A DNA stretch of 64,000 bases from JAVBWO01 sp036677375 (GCA_036677375.1 JAVBWO010000024.1:62001-126000); one strand, 5' to 3'; counted from the first letter of the stretch, positions 52,417-61,913 are shown. Program-made: numbers and translations. The notes: generated from the sequence alone by a model not told the origin.

Positions 52417-52448
52417 AAGCCCCTCCGGCGCAATGTCGAAGGGGCTTA
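52417..52448 (+). terminator. hairpin between nuclease and integrase genes
   Basis: AAGCCCCT ... AGGGGCTT stem; the T-run is weak, so read-through into int is likely. Confidence 0.55.
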
Positions 52449-52463
52449 ATTGGAGGTGATAGC

Positions 52464-53603
52464 GTGGGCAAATATATCGCAAAGTCATTTTTCGTTGACA
52501 TGCCGGATGGGACTAAAAAAGAAATTAAGTCTAGGGGAAAAACAGACGAAGAAGTGCAGCGGAAGTATGACCGTAAAAAATGGGAATACGAGATGGGATT
52601 GCTAACCTTCAATAAAAACACACTCTTTGTTAAATGGGTAGAGGAATGGCTTGAAACTTATAAGAAACCAAAGGTTAGATCCAAACATTACAATGATACC
52701 AAGAATATGCTAGACAGGGTTTTTGTACCGATAATCGGCACCCTCAAAATGGCAGACATTAAGCCGGTACACTTGCAAAATGCCATTAATGAACTAGAAG
52801 GGAAAAGTGCTTCTTATATTGCTAAAGCAATGTCTACTATAAAAAGTATTATGGATAAGGCCGTAATCAATGAGATTATTTCAAAGAACCCGGCTCTAAA
52901 ACTAGAGCCGCCAATCGGAACCAAAAATTCCCGACGCGCCCTTACCCAAGAAGAGCAGGATGTTTTTATACAAACTTTTACAAAGCATAAGTATGGGCCG
53001 TTGTTTGGGATAACCCTTGCCTGCGGGTTGCGACCTGGCGAAGCACGAGCCATGCTATGGTTTAATGTGGACAAAAAAAATCACAAAATAACAGTAACAC
53101 AAGCAGTAGAAGCCGGGACTAAAAACATTAAAGAGCCGAAAACCAAGGCCGGTAAAAGAGTAATTCCTATTCCAGATTGGTATGTGCCAATACTGGACAA
53201 CCTTCCTAAGACAGATAGCCCCCTGCTCTTTCCTAATGAAAGTGGTGAGATATTATCAGATCAGAATTACAAAAGGGCATGGAAATCTTTTTATCGTTTA
53301 GTAGATATTGAAGCTGGTGCAAAAGTAAAACAAAATCAAGTTATCATTCATGCCATACCACAAGATATAACACCTTACTACCTCCGGCACACTTATGCTA
53401 CCAAGCTTGCCGAATTAGGGGTTGATATTAAAACCGCTCAATACCTTTTAGGGCATACCGATATAAAAATGACGGCAAATATTTACACTCATGTTAGTAA
53501 TAAAATGTTTGACGAGGCAAAAGAAAAACTGCACGAATGGACACAAGCTGGACAAGCCACAGATAACGACCAGGCAGATGCCATAATAACTGCTGATTCG
53601 TAA
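52464..53603 (+). CDS. int: phage tyrosine integrase
   Basis: 379 residues. Arm-binding N-terminus (GKYIAKSFFVDMPDGTKKE), SAM-like core-binding domain, and the catalytic domain with Arg in ACGLRPGEAR, HxxR in PYYLRHTYATKL, HT in LLGHTDIKMT and Tyr in NIYTHV. GTG 52464 follows GGAGGTGAT. The last three codons and the stop lie inside the 50-bp att core. Confidence 0.95.
   Translation: MGKYIAKSFFVDMPDGTKKEIKSRGKTDEEVQRKYDRKKWEYEMGLLTFNKNTLFVKWVEEWLETYKKPKVRSKHYNDTKNMLDRVFVPIIGTLKMADIKPVHLQNAINELEGKSASYIAKAMSTIKSIMDKAVINEIISKNPALKLEPPIGTKNSRRALTQEEQDVFIQTFTKHKYGPLFGITLACGLRPGEARAMLWFNVDKKNHKITVTQAVEAGTKNIKEPKTKAGKRVIPIPDWYVPILDNLPKTDSPLLFPNESGEILSDQNYKRAWKSFYRLVDIEAGAKVKQNQVIIHAIPQDITPYYLRHTYATKLAELGVDIKTAQYLLGHTDIKMTANIYTHVSNKMFDEAKEKLHEWTQAGQATDNDQADAIITADS
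53538..53554 (+). repeat. possible integrase arm sites (right)
   Basis: TGGACACAAGC followed by TGGACA, 11 bp apart, inside the end of int and 38 bp from the core; mirrors the pair at 41654-41675. Confidence 0.35.
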
Positions 53604-53641
53604 TCAGCAGGTCGGGGGTTCGAGTCCCCCCTACAGCTCCA
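53592..53641 (+). repeat. attR core
   Basis: 50-bp copy of the tRNA-Thr 3' half. Encodes the end of int on its left and abuts the host's original tRNA terminator on its right. Confidence 0.93.
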
Positions 53642-53645
53642 CTAT

Positions 53646-53684
53646 AAAAGACCTTAGGACCGCGCTGGTTCTAAGGTCTTTTTG
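53646..53684 (+). terminator. original tRNA-Thr terminator, now after int
   Basis: AAAGACCTTAG and CTAAGGTCTTT stem with TTTTT; directly beyond the host-side att. Confidence 0.85.
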
Positions 53685-53806
53685 TTTAAATTGATTTATC
53701 TGTGTTGTTATTGTGTAACTTTTAAATTTTGCTAAATTTTTCCATTATGCTTTCGAAATATAGGGTAACACTTATTAAAAACAATTATGATTCGGAGGTG
53801 TTCAAA

Positions 53807-54154
53807 ATGACGGCCATATCATCGGTATCCCCCACTTCTTCTAATTCTGCCACATCCGCTCTATCAAACAAAACATCGGATTATGAGGATGCCATCGAAA
53901 AACTGGAAAAGCAAATCAAGAATCTGCAAGCTCAAATTACTACAATCAACCAAGGCGACGGTGATGCGGAAACCAAACAACAAAAAGTTGAGCTGCTTCA
54001 AACACAGATTCAACAATTGGAAGCAGAGATTCAAAGAATCAAAAATGAGCAAAGCAAATCTGATAGAGAGCAGCAAAATCAAAGCACAGAAAATAGCATG
54101 GCAAATACTACCCTGCAGAGCTTTTCTGCCAATATGCTGGATGTTTTTGCTTAA
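53807..54154 (+). CDS. FlxA-like coiled-coil protein
   Basis: 115 residues. Ser/Thr-rich N-terminus, then a heptad coiled coil (YEDAIEKLEKQIKNLQAQI ... LLQTQIQQLEAEIQRIKNE) typical of the FlxA family, and a Gln/Ser-rich end. FlxA is linked to motility regulons in other bacteria, function unknown. ATG 53807 is set by CGGAGGTG. Confidence 0.72.
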   Translation: MTAISSVSPTSSNSATSALSNKTSDYEDAIEKLEKQIKNLQAQITTINQGDGDAETKQQKVELLQTQIQQLEAEIQRIKNEQSKSDREQQNQSTENSMANTTLQSFSANMLDVFA

Positions 54155-54216
54155 ACGCATGATGCTCCGGTTCGCTGTTCAATCCTGGTACATTGTTTTT
54201 TCTTAATCTCAGAATG

Positions 54217-54258
54217 AAATGAAAGGATATGAACCCTCGGGGTTTTTATTCTTTCATT
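54217..54258 (+). terminator. terminator of the FlxA-like gene
   Basis: AATGAAAG...ACCC / GGGTTTTT...CTTTCATT hairpin ending in TTTT. Confidence 0.7.
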
Positions 54259-54511
54259 TTCTTTATATTATCTTATATCTATTTTCTTTATAGGCTATTC
54301 TATTCATGTATACGTTGGATTTTTTGTTTCTTCATTGCCCTGGATAAACCCTTAGGTAACAATCCTGCACAAACTTTGATTGAATAATACTGTATTTTTC
54401 CTTTTAAAACTTTACTTTTAAAATTTCGTATGTTAAGATGAATCACGAAAGGGCAAAATCTTATTGCAATCACTCTATCCGGAACAATTTAATAAAGATT
54501 ATTTTTTTAGA

Positions 54512-54541
54512 ATAAATTATTCTTGTTTGAGAATAATTTAT
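54512..54541. promoter_or_regulatory. 12-bp inverted repeat, possible operator
   Basis: ATAAATTATTCT (54512-54523) and AGAATAATTTAT (54530-54541), perfectly complementary with a 6-bp loop, 230 bp before the aldehyde dehydrogenase gene. Too AT-rich for a terminator. Confidence 0.4.
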
Positions 54542-54767
54542 CTCGTTGAAATTTTTTGAATTCAAATTTAAATTCAGGCAAGGTCATACCGGATCTGCGC
54601 GCAAAAGACCGAAAGAAACCCAAAATCACCTAAAACCCTCCCCAAGGATACGAGAAAGGATGATAAAAAAATTAAAAATGCAGGATATTTGTATATTCTA
54701 AAACAGAACAGTTAGTATTTTTTTGCTCTTTAACTATAATTATTGACATATCAGGAGGATTGATCAA

Positions 54768-56261
54768 ATGCTGACCAAAGAACAATATCACAAAATCGCC
54801 CAGTCCATGCAATACAATACAAAAGCCCTGATTAACGGGAGATTGGTGAATTCGCTTTCAGGAAAGACTTTTAAAACCGAAAATCCGGCAACCGGCGAAA
54901 TCTTGACCGAGATTACCTGCTGCGATGGCAGAGATGTGGAAATCGCCGTTCAAGCCGCCCGCAAAGCCTTTCAAGACGGCCGCTGGTCCGGACTGAAACC
55001 GTATGAACGGAAAGCCATTCTTTTAAAATTTGCCGATTTGATCCTACAGCATCAAGAAGAGCTCGCCGTCTTGGAATCCCTGGACAGCGGCAAACCGATC
55101 TTTGATACAATACAAGGAGATGTTCCCGAAACCGCCAACTGTTTTGCCTGGCACGCCGAAGCCATCGACAAACTGGAAGACCAGCTTACCGCCACGGGTC
55201 CGGATAACATCAGTATGGTCATACGCCAGCCCATCGGCGTTGTGGGAACCATTCTGCCCTGGAATTACCCGATGATGATGGCAGGATGGAAGCTGGCTCC
55301 CATCCTTGCCTCGGGTAACTGCGCCGTTGCCAAACCCTCCAAGCTGACTTCTCTCACCTTGCTTAGAATGGGCGAGCTTGCCCTGGAAGCAGGAATCCCG
55401 GAAGGTGTCTTGAACGTGGTGCCAGGAGGCGGCGCTACCGTAGGCAATGCCATCTCTCTGCACCGTGACGTTGATATGATCACCTTTACCGGTTCCACTG
55501 CCATAGGCCGCACCTTGCTGGAGGACTCCGGCAAAACCAACTTAAAACGGGTCTTATTGGAATTAGGCGGCAAAAATCCCTGCATCGTCATGCCGGACAT
55601 CACCGATATGGATGATGCGGCGGAACAAATTGTCGCCGCCGCTTTGTGGAACATGGGAGAAAACTGCACCGCCAATTCCAGGATACTGGTACATAAGGAT
55701 ATCAAAGACAAATTGCTTGCCAAACTCATCGAAAAAACCAAGACCTGGAAAGTCGGCGACCCGCTCGACCCTCAACACCGGTTGGGCGCCCTCATTGAAA
55801 AACCCCATATGGAAAAGGTGCTTGAATATATCGAAAAAGGCAAAGCGGAAGGCGCGGATCTGGTATTCGGCGGCAAACGCGTCTTAGAAGAAACGGACGG
55901 CTATTTCATTGAACCCGCCATCTTTGATAATGTCACGCAAAATATGATCATCGCCAGAGAAGAAATCTTCGGACCCGTTTTCGGTATTTTGACTTTCAGC
56001 ACCGTAGAAGAAGCCATTGCCATGGCCAACGATACCGAATACGGCCTGCACGCCTCGGTATGGACCGAAAATGTTAATCTGGCCCATCGAATCGCCCGCT
56101 CCATCAACGCGGGTACTATCGCCGTGAACACTTATTGTGAAGGTGATATCGGAACCCCCTTCGGCGGTTTCAAGCAATCCGGTTTCTTTGGACGCGACAA
56201 ATCCCTTTGGGCCAACCGCCAATATACGGAGCTGAAAACCATTTGGATGCAGTTGAAATAA
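54768..56261 (+). CDS. NAD(P)-dependent aldehyde dehydrogenase
   Basis: 497 residues. PWNYPMMMAGWKLAPIL, TFTGSTAIGR, the Glu in LELGGKNPCIV and the catalytic Cys in GENCTANSR. Closest in motif to betaine-aldehyde / gamma-glutamyl-aminobutyraldehyde dehydrogenases; substrate unknown. Ribosome site CAGGAGG. Single-gene unit ended by a strong terminator. Confidence 0.9.
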   Translation: MLTKEQYHKIAQSMQYNTKALINGRLVNSLSGKTFKTENPATGEILTEITCCDGRDVEIAVQAARKAFQDGRWSGLKPYERKAILLKFADLILQHQEELAVLESLDSGKPIFDTIQGDVPETANCFAWHAEAIDKLEDQLTATGPDNISMVIRQPIGVVGTILPWNYPMMMAGWKLAPILASGNCAVAKPSKLTSLTLLRMGELALEAGIPEGVLNVVPGGGATVGNAISLHRDVDMITFTGSTAIGRTLLEDSGKTNLKRVLLELGGKNPCIVMPDITDMDDAAEQIVAAALWNMGENCTANSRILVHKDIKDKLLAKLIEKTKTWKVGDPLDPQHRLGALIEKPHMEKVLEYIEKGKAEGADLVFGGKRVLEETDGYFIEPAIFDNVTQNMIIAREEIFGPVFGILTFSTVEEAIAMANDTEYGLHASVWTENVNLAHRIARSINAGTIAVNTYCEGDIGTPFGGFKQSGFFGRDKSLWANRQYTELKTIWMQLK

Positions 56262-56360
56262 GTCTGCCGGCTCATTTCTTTTACTTCTTATGCAATTTAT
56301 TCAATCGCAATTCCCTACCATTTGTATATCTTTACCCTATGGTCGTTCTCTGGCCACATC

Positions 56361-56391
56361 AAAAAACCCGGTCATGCGGACCGGGTTTTTT
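56361..56391 (+). terminator. strong bidirectional terminator
   Basis: AAAAAACCCGGTC (56361-56373) and GACCGGGTTTTTT (56379-56391). Serves the aldehyde dehydrogenase gene from the left and the ABC-transporter operon from the right. Confidence 0.92.
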
Positions 56392-56405
56392 GATTGCTGC
56401 GGCTG

Positions 56406-57734
56406 TTAATCCCAGCCGGGGAAAGGATAACTAGGTTCATGATTCTGATATTCCTTGGGCCAGACGCAGTACCAGTCGGAACCGCTGCTGTCCGCGTTGG
56501 TGATATCATCCGGGATATATTGGCCGACACCCCAACTGAAGTCGGCGGCATTGCCGCCTGTATCGTTCATCTTATAGGCATAGCCAGCCAGATTAAAGGT
56601 ATTCTCCGTTAAGGTTTTGATTAGATCGGCTTTTTCAATGGAACCGGCGGTATTGGCGGCTTTAGCGGCCAGCTCTACTGCCATGAAGCCGCAGATGAGG
56701 TCATTGCCGGGAATGTTGTTGTATTTTTCTTTAACATAGGCCGCCAGATAATCTTTGGTTTCGGATTGGTATTTTTCTTTATAAACAGCATAGCCAAAGA
56801 AGCCTTTTTTGGCAACGGAAGGATCAAGGCCGCCCACTTGGGGATTCACCCAGGAAATAGGATCCCAGCTCATGCCTTCAATGATCATATAAGGCGCGCT
56901 GTAATTCATCTCTTTGCATTTTTCAATGAAGCGGACGCTGTCTTCAAAATAGTGGGGCTGGAAGATGATATCGGGCTGCAGCTCTTTTAATTTGGCCACG
57001 ATAGGCGTCCAGTCCGCCTGCATGGGCTCAAAGAACTCGTCATAAACGATCTCAAAGCCATTCTCTTCCAGGTAAGGAACGACCGAGTTGGCGATCTCAT
57101 GACCGTAGGAGATCTCCAGGTTCAAAATGGCAACGGTTTTCGGTTTAGGTTCTCCCTTGGTGTTCCATTCGTCAAAGTGGGCGAAGAAATCCATTACGTC
57201 ATGCCACCACATGCCACCGCGCCATTTATCGTCCATCTGAATATTGACAATGCTTTGCCCGTAGGAGTCGTTGGCCACATAGCTGTCCGCCGCAATGCAG
57301 AACATCATTTTGTCATATTTGGCTACAACAGGAGCCGCCGAAAGGAAAGGCGAGGTATACGGTGATAAGAGAATATCTACTTTATCTTGGGTGATCAGTT
57401 TTTCATAGAGCATGGGGATCTTGGTTTCATCAAACTCGTCATCATAGTATTTCAGTTCCACAGGATGGCCGTTGATGCCTCCCAATTCTTCATTGACATA
57501 CTTGACTGCCAGCTGCGCGCCTTCAAAAGCCATCTGCCCGGCGTGGGCTACGTCTCCGCTCAAGGTAAAGGTACTGCCGATCACAATGGGTTCTTTGGCG
57601 GCCGACTCATCGCCTGTGCTGTCTTCGTCACCGGCCGTCGGGGTGCTTCCCGAACCGCAGCCCGTGAGAACCAAAGCCAATACGAACATTACCGCCAACA
57701 AACATAGGAATCTTTTGCTCCTCAATTGTACCAT
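56406..57734 (-). CDS. Liv-type ABC substrate-binding lipoprotein
   Basis: 442 residues. Lipobox LVLTGCGSG (about 21-29), then Peripla_BP_6 fold (IVIGSTFTLSGDVAHAGQMAFEGAQLAV). Captures the substrate for the permease and ATPase genes upstream. Branched-chain amino acids are the family default, but the flanking catabolic genes suggest another ligand. Last gene of the minus-strand unit. Confidence 0.9.
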   Translation of the reverse strand: MVQLRSKRFLCLLAVMFVLALVLTGCGSGSTPTAGDEDSTGDESAAKEPIVIGSTFTLSGDVAHAGQMAFEGAQLAVKYVNEELGGINGHPVELKYYDDEFDETKIPMLYEKLITQDKVDILLSPYTSPFLSAAPVVAKYDKMMFCIAADSYVANDSYGQSIVNIQMDDKWRGGMWWHDVMDFFAHFDEWNTKGEPKPKTVAILNLEISYGHEIANSVVPYLEENGFEIVYDEFFEPMQADWTPIVAKLKELQPDIIFQPHYFEDSVRFIEKCKEMNYSAPYMIIEGMSWDPISWVNPQVGGLDPSVAKKGFFGYAVYKEKYQSETKDYLAAYVKEKYNNIPGNDLICGFMAVELAAKAANTAGSIEKADLIKTLTENTFNLAGYAYKMNDTGGNAADFSWGVGQYIPDDITNADSSGSDWYCVWPKEYQNHEPSYPFPGWD

Positions 57735-57833
57735 GCGTATGCTCCTCCCTTTTTTCCTTTTTCTTTTTTCAGTTTCCTCTTTTCTTTTCCGTGTTTTGGT
57801 TTTCTTGTTCTTGCTTCAACTTTCCTTTACTTT

Positions 57834-58550
57834 TTAGCCGCCGATATAGATCTTTTTCACTTCGTCCATTTCCATCAATTCCGTCGAAGTCCCTTCTAAA
57901 AGAATATGCCCCTGGGCCATAACATAGCCCCTTGTGGCAAAATCAAGAGCGATATCGACGATCTGCTCCACTACCACCACCGGAATATTCAGCTGTATGG
58001 TCAGCCGGTGCAACATGAAGTAAAGATCTTCCACTACTTTAGGCGCCAGTCCCATGGAAATGTCGTCTAAAAGCAATAATTCCGGTTCACCCATGATGGC
58101 CTTGCCGATGGAAAGCATCTTACGCTGTCCGCCGCTCAAGGAAGCGGCCAACTGGTGTCTTTTTTCCTTTAATACAGGGAAAAACTCATAGACCACCTCC
58201 ATATTACAGGCTTTCTTCTCCTTAGCCTTTTTCCTTTGGCAGGCAATGTGCAGATTTTCTTCAATGGTCAGTGTGGCAAAAGCACCTCCCTCTTCCGGCA
58301 CTTGAATAATGCCTCTTTCAACAATCTGATGGGGCAGCAGGCGGTCGATCCGTTCTCCCTGATAAGAGATTTCACCGGATTTTACCTTCAGGATGCCGGA
58401 AATGGTTTTCAAAGTGCTGCTCTTTCCGGCACCGTTAGCGCCTACCAAGGCAACGCATTCCTTCTCCCCTACCTCAAAGGAAATGCCCTGGATGACGTCG
58501 ACTTCCGGATCATAACCGGCGCGGATCTCCTTTACTGTCAAGACGCTCAT
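57834..58550 (-). CDS. livF: Liv-type ABC ATPase (LivF)
   Basis: 238 residues. Walker A GANGAGKSS, signature LSGGQRKMLS, Walker B LLLLDDISMGLAP. LivF class by the short C-terminus and GIIQVPEEGGAFATLTIEENL. Start overlaps the livG stop (ATGA). Confidence 0.92.
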   Translation of the reverse strand: MSVLTVKEIRAGYDPEVDVIQGISFEVGEKECVALVGANGAGKSSTLKTISGILKVKSGEISYQGERIDRLLPHQIVERGIIQVPEEGGAFATLTIEENLHIACQRKKAKEKKACNMEVVYEFFPVLKEKRHQLAASLSGGQRKMLSIGKAIMGEPELLLLDDISMGLAPKVVEDLYFMLHRLTIQLNIPVVVVEQIVDIALDFATRGYVMAQGHILLEGTSTELMEMDEVKKIYIGG

Positions 58551-59269
58551 GATTTCCGCCCTCCTAAATAAGCCTCGATCACCTTTTCATCCTGGGCAAC
58601 CTCGCCAGGCGTGCCTTGGCTGATGATAGAGCCTGCGTGCAATACCGAAACCTGGTCGCAGATCTCTTTGATGAACATCATGATATGTTCGATGACCACA
58701 ATGGTGATACCGCATTGAGCCAGCTTTTTCATAAGATCCATCCGGGCGTAGATTTCTTCCCCGGAAAGACCGCAGGATACCTCGTCAAAAAGCATTAATT
58801 TGGGATTGCAGGCCAAGGCCCGGGCAATTTCCACATTTTTTTTGTCCGGTAAGGAAAGATCGCCGGTGATCACATTTCGTTTTTCGGAAAGGCAGGTGAG
58901 CTCCATGATCTCATCCAAGGTAAAAAGCTGCCGTTCCTTATTGTATTTGCCGGCGGAAGCCCGCGCTACCCTGGCATTCTCATAAGGCGTCATGCTTTTA
59001 AAGGGCATGACCATCTGGAAACAGCGCCCGATGCCTTGACGGGCCAACTCACAGGTCTTTTCGCCGGTAATGTCCCGCCCGTCGAAAAAGACCTGCCCGC
59101 AATCAGGCTCAAAAACACCGCAGATGATATTGAACAAAGTGGTCTTGCCGGAGCCGTTGGTACCAATGATCCCATAGATCTGCTTTTCCTCCACCGTCAT
59201 ATTGATATCGGAAAAGACCTGCAAACCGCCGAAGCTTTTGGCTAAATTCTTCAATTCTAATATTGGCAT
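58547..59269 (-). CDS. livG: Liv-type ABC ATPase (LivG)
   Basis: 240 residues. Walker A GTNGSGKTT, IGRCFQMVMPF, Walker B LMLFDEVSCGLS, and the BCA_ABC_TP_C tail KVIEAYLGG. Its signature region is atypical (DLSLPDKKNVEIARAL) with LSGGQ replaced. ATG 59269 is preferred over the GTG at 59278 because AGGGG lies 8 bp upstream. Confidence 0.9.
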   Translation of the reverse strand: MPILELKNLAKSFGGLQVFSDINMTVEEKQIYGIIGTNGSGKTTLFNIICGVFEPDCGQVFFDGRDITGEKTCELARQGIGRCFQMVMPFKSMTPYENARVARASAGKYNKERQLFTLDEIMELTCLSEKRNVITGDLSLPDKKNVEIARALACNPKLMLFDEVSCGLSGEEIYARMDLMKKLAQCGITIVVIEHIMMFIKEICDQVSVLHAGSIISQGTPGEVAQDEKVIEAYLGGRKS

Positions 59270-59270
59270 A

Positions 59271-60263
59271 TCATTCACCCCTGCCGTTTTCCGGATTTGC
59301 GCCGCCGGTGTTCACCCTTGCCGTTTTTTTCGAAACTTGCTGTTTAATTTTAAGAAACAGCTTTTTCAGCCCGGGATAAAGGCCCTCTTTGCTGGTCATC
59401 ATGATGACAATCAAGAGAAGGCCTAAGAGCATATGGTGGCCGCCGCTAACGGCAATAGCGGAACGACCCCATTCCTGGAGACAGATGACAATGGTACTGC
59501 CAAATACCGTTCCCAAGACTGTGCCGACGCCGCCGATATAGGGCCCCAATAGGATGGCAATGCTGGTCGACATGCCAAAACTACCGCCCGGGTTAACAAA
59601 ACAGCTGTATAAGGCATAGAAGCCGCCGGCCAGGCCTGTCAAAAAGGCGCCGATGACCAATGCGGTGGCCTTGGTACGGTAAATGTGAATACCGATCATC
59701 TGCGCCGCTGCCGGAACGTCACGCACCGCTTTGAAGCGCAGGCCCACGTCCCGGTTGACCAGCCATTTGACAAAAATAGTCACCGCAACGGTTAAGGCAA
59801 AAATCAAACCGTATAAAAAGTAATTGTTCATGTGGGGTACAAAGATGCCCCGGGTGGCAAACAAAGCGGGACTGGCAACAAAAATCTTCTCAAACACCAC
59901 GCCCAATCCATAGGTACCCACCAGGAAGGGAAAACCCTGGACTCTCAAAAGCGGATAAGAAATGAGCCAGGCAAACAAAGCCGCCAGCACCGCCCCAAAA
60001 AGAACCAGCAGCAATAAAGGAATCTGTAGGCCGTACCCGATGGGAAGACCCACGGTATAAGCGCCGATGCCCCAAAATACGGCATGGCCAAAAGAGATCT
60101 CGCCGATATAGCCGCCCAGAAGGTTCCAGCCATGTCCGGCAATGATAAACAAGCAAATGTAAACAATAAAGTTGGCCAGAAAACTGCCTTTCGAGCCTAC
60201 CAAAAAGGCCATATAAGCCAGAAAGAAGGCAGTTCCTACGATGATCCATTTTTTCATATTCAT
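59271..60263 (-). CDS. livM: Liv-type ABC permease (LivM)
   Basis: 330 residues, about nine membrane helices. GYIGEISFGHAVFWGIGAYT and the cytosolic loop VRDVPAAAQMIGIHIYRTKATALVIGA are LivM signatures. Ends one base before the livG start. Confidence 0.92.
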   Translation of the reverse strand: MNMKKWIIVGTAFFLAYMAFLVGSKGSFLANFIVYICLFIIAGHGWNLLGGYIGEISFGHAVFWGIGAYTVGLPIGYGLQIPLLLLVLFGAVLAALFAWLISYPLLRVQGFPFLVGTYGLGVVFEKIFVASPALFATRGIFVPHMNNYFLYGLIFALTVAVTIFVKWLVNRDVGLRFKAVRDVPAAAQMIGIHIYRTKATALVIGAFLTGLAGGFYALYSCFVNPGGSFGMSTSIAILLGPYIGGVGTVLGTVFGSTIVICLQEWGRSAIAVSGGHHMLLGLLLIVIMMTSKEGLYPGLKKLFLKIKQQVSKKTARVNTGGANPENGRGE

Positions 60264-60303
60264 ATGGTTTTCCCTCTCCTATTTCTCTCCTATCCCCTTC
60301 CCG

Positions 60304-61182
60304 CTAGTTTTTGCTGAACAAACCGGAGGGTTTTGCCACCAGCAAAATAAGCAGGCCGATGAAAAGCACCACTTCTTTCAAGGCCGGGATCCAAAAATAG
60401 CTGGTCAGAGATTCTACCACGCCGATGAGAAGGCCGGCGGCAATGGCGCCGCCCATGCTTCCCATGCCGCCGATGATCACAGCCACCCAGCCTTTAAAGG
60501 TTAAAGTAATGCCAATAGAAGGTGTGATCTGATTGGTCAGAGCATAGAAGATCCCCGCGATCACCGCAATGGCGCCGGAGATCCCGAAAACCACAGCACA
60601 AATCTTTTGGTAATTGATCCCGGTCAGCATGGCGGAGACGCGGTCATCGGAACAGGCCCGGACTGAAATGCCCAAGCTGGTTTTTTTGAGAATCAGCTGT
60701 AAGATAATATAAATAACGATTACTGCCACAATGGATAAGAGATGAACCACCGGGAAACGCACAAATCCCAAATCAAGAATGCTGTTTCGGTAAGGAACCG
60801 CCATGGTACGGTAGGTGCCGGACCATAGGATGAATTCCATGGCCATGATGCACATGCCGATCCCCCAGGTCACCATGACCTGCGCCTGATACCGCCCCTG
60901 CCATATTTCCATGGCCATAAACGGCTTCATGAAGATCGTCTGTACCAGGTAACCCAAAACAAAGAAGATGGGCAGCAAAACCAGCAAAGAAAGAAAAGGA
61001 TCGATTCCCAAAAGGTTAAAAGCCCAAAACCCGGAATAAGCGGCCAGAATTGCCAAATCCCCATGCATATAGGAGCAAATGGTCAAACGGCCAAACACTA
61101 AAGCAAAGGATAAGCCGATCAAAGCATAAACGGAACCGGTACCCAATCCGCCTAAAAAGGTTTGTAATAAACCTTCAACCAT
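60304..61182 (-). CDS. livH: Liv-type ABC permease (LivH)
   Basis: 292 residues, about eight helices. LGTGSVYALIGLSFALVFGR at the N-terminus and VRACSDDRVSAMLTGINYQKI as the coupling loop. ATG 61182 follows GGGAGG; an earlier start at 61209 lacks a site. Confidence 0.92.
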   Translation of the reverse strand: MVEGLLQTFLGGLGTGSVYALIGLSFALVFGRLTICSYMHGDLAILAAYSGFWAFNLLGIDPFLSLLVLLPIFFVLGYLVQTIFMKPFMAMEIWQGRYQAQVMVTWGIGMCIMAMEFILWSGTYRTMAVPYRNSILDLGFVRFPVVHLLSIVAVIVIYIILQLILKKTSLGISVRACSDDRVSAMLTGINYQKICAVVFGISGAIAVIAGIFYALTNQITPSIGITLTFKGWVAVIIGGMGSMGGAIAAGLLIGVVESLTSYFWIPALKEVVLFIGLLILLVAKPSGLFSKN

Positions 61183-61245
61183 ATAACAAGACCTCCCATA
61201 CAGAATCAACAGCCATTATAACGGAAAAAAGGCTGTTTCTCGCAG

Positions 61246-61878
61246 TTAGTAGCCCAACTTTTCTTTCAATACACTGATGGCGCTTTCATAAAAGAAGGCC
61301 GAGCATTTCGCCAGTTCTTCTTTTTTGGCCGTGAATTCTGTGGCCAGCTTGGGATCTTTGATGGAAGGCAGATTAATCGCGATATTCATAAAAGCGCCTT
61401 GGGCAGCGGTGCGGGCGCATTCGATACCTACGCCGCAGTCGCTCAAAGCATTGGTATTTCCGAAACGAATTACTTGTACCAGAGCCTCCCCTACGGCCAC
61501 CGCCGTTTCCGCTGTTTGCATGGGGATCTTGGTGGCTTCCAGATTGGCGGCGGCAATGGCTTCTTTGCGGAGCGCTTTTTCCTGCTCCGTATTTTTCGGC
61601 ATTTGGAAAGCCGCCATAACTTGATTGAAAGCGTCGGTATCGGCGTCCGCCAGTTCAATCAATTTTTCTCTGGCCTGATCCAAAACTTTTAAGGCCGTAG
61701 GCAGAACTTCCTGGGCTTCCGGATATTTATCGTTGCCGATGGTCAGACGGCATACCATGGCCCCCAGACCGGCCGCAAAAGCGCCTGCGGTAGCCGCGAT
61801 GGTGCCGCCGCCGGGAGCGGGAGAGGACGAGGCCAGCTCCGCGGCAAAGTCTTCTACAGTCATTTTCATTAAAATCAT
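61246..61878 (-). CDS. fchA: formimidoyltetrahydrofolate cyclodeaminase
   Basis: 210 residues, the all-helical FTCD_C family: FAAELASSSPAPGGGTIAA at the N-terminus, ADADTDAFNQVMAAF in the middle and NTNALSDCGVGIECARTAAQGA later. It turns 5-formimino-THF into 5,10-methenyl-THF plus ammonia. Acts directly after the formimidoyltransferase encoded upstream. Confidence 0.93.
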   Translation of the reverse strand: MILMKMTVEDFAAELASSSPAPGGGTIAATAGAFAAGLGAMVCRLTIGNDKYPEAQEVLPTALKVLDQAREKLIELADADTDAFNQVMAAFQMPKNTEQEKALRKEAIAAANLEATKIPMQTAETAVAVGEALVQVIRFGNTNALSDCGVGIECARTAAQGAFMNIAINLPSIKDPKLATEFTAKKEELAKCSAFFYESAISVLKEKLGY

Positions 61879-61913
61879 GCTTCATACCCCTTTTCCATAA
61901 GCCTTTTAATGAG

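Larger units (their letters stand above)
41509..53641. mobile_element. degraded prophage in tRNA-Thr, 12.1 kb
   Basis: Bounded by the 50-bp duplications. Right end: integrase, nuclease, CI and Cro-like genes. Left-going: small early genes, pentapeptide protein, YqaJ, DUF1351, RecT, protease-like gene, tail-type genes, Ig-like protein and amidase. No terminase, portal, major capsid, tape measure or replication genes are found, and a deletion junction lies at about 45128-45143, so it cannot make particles by itself. Excision looks possible because int and both att sites are intact. Confidence 0.92.
54155..54767. other. 613-bp gene-free AT-rich spacer
   Basis: Holds a terminator (54217-54258), a 12-bp perfect inverted repeat (54512-54541), and a TTTGAATTCAAA palindrome near 54557. 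No open frame supported. The right part is the upstream region of the aldehyde dehydrogenase gene. Confidence 0.55.
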
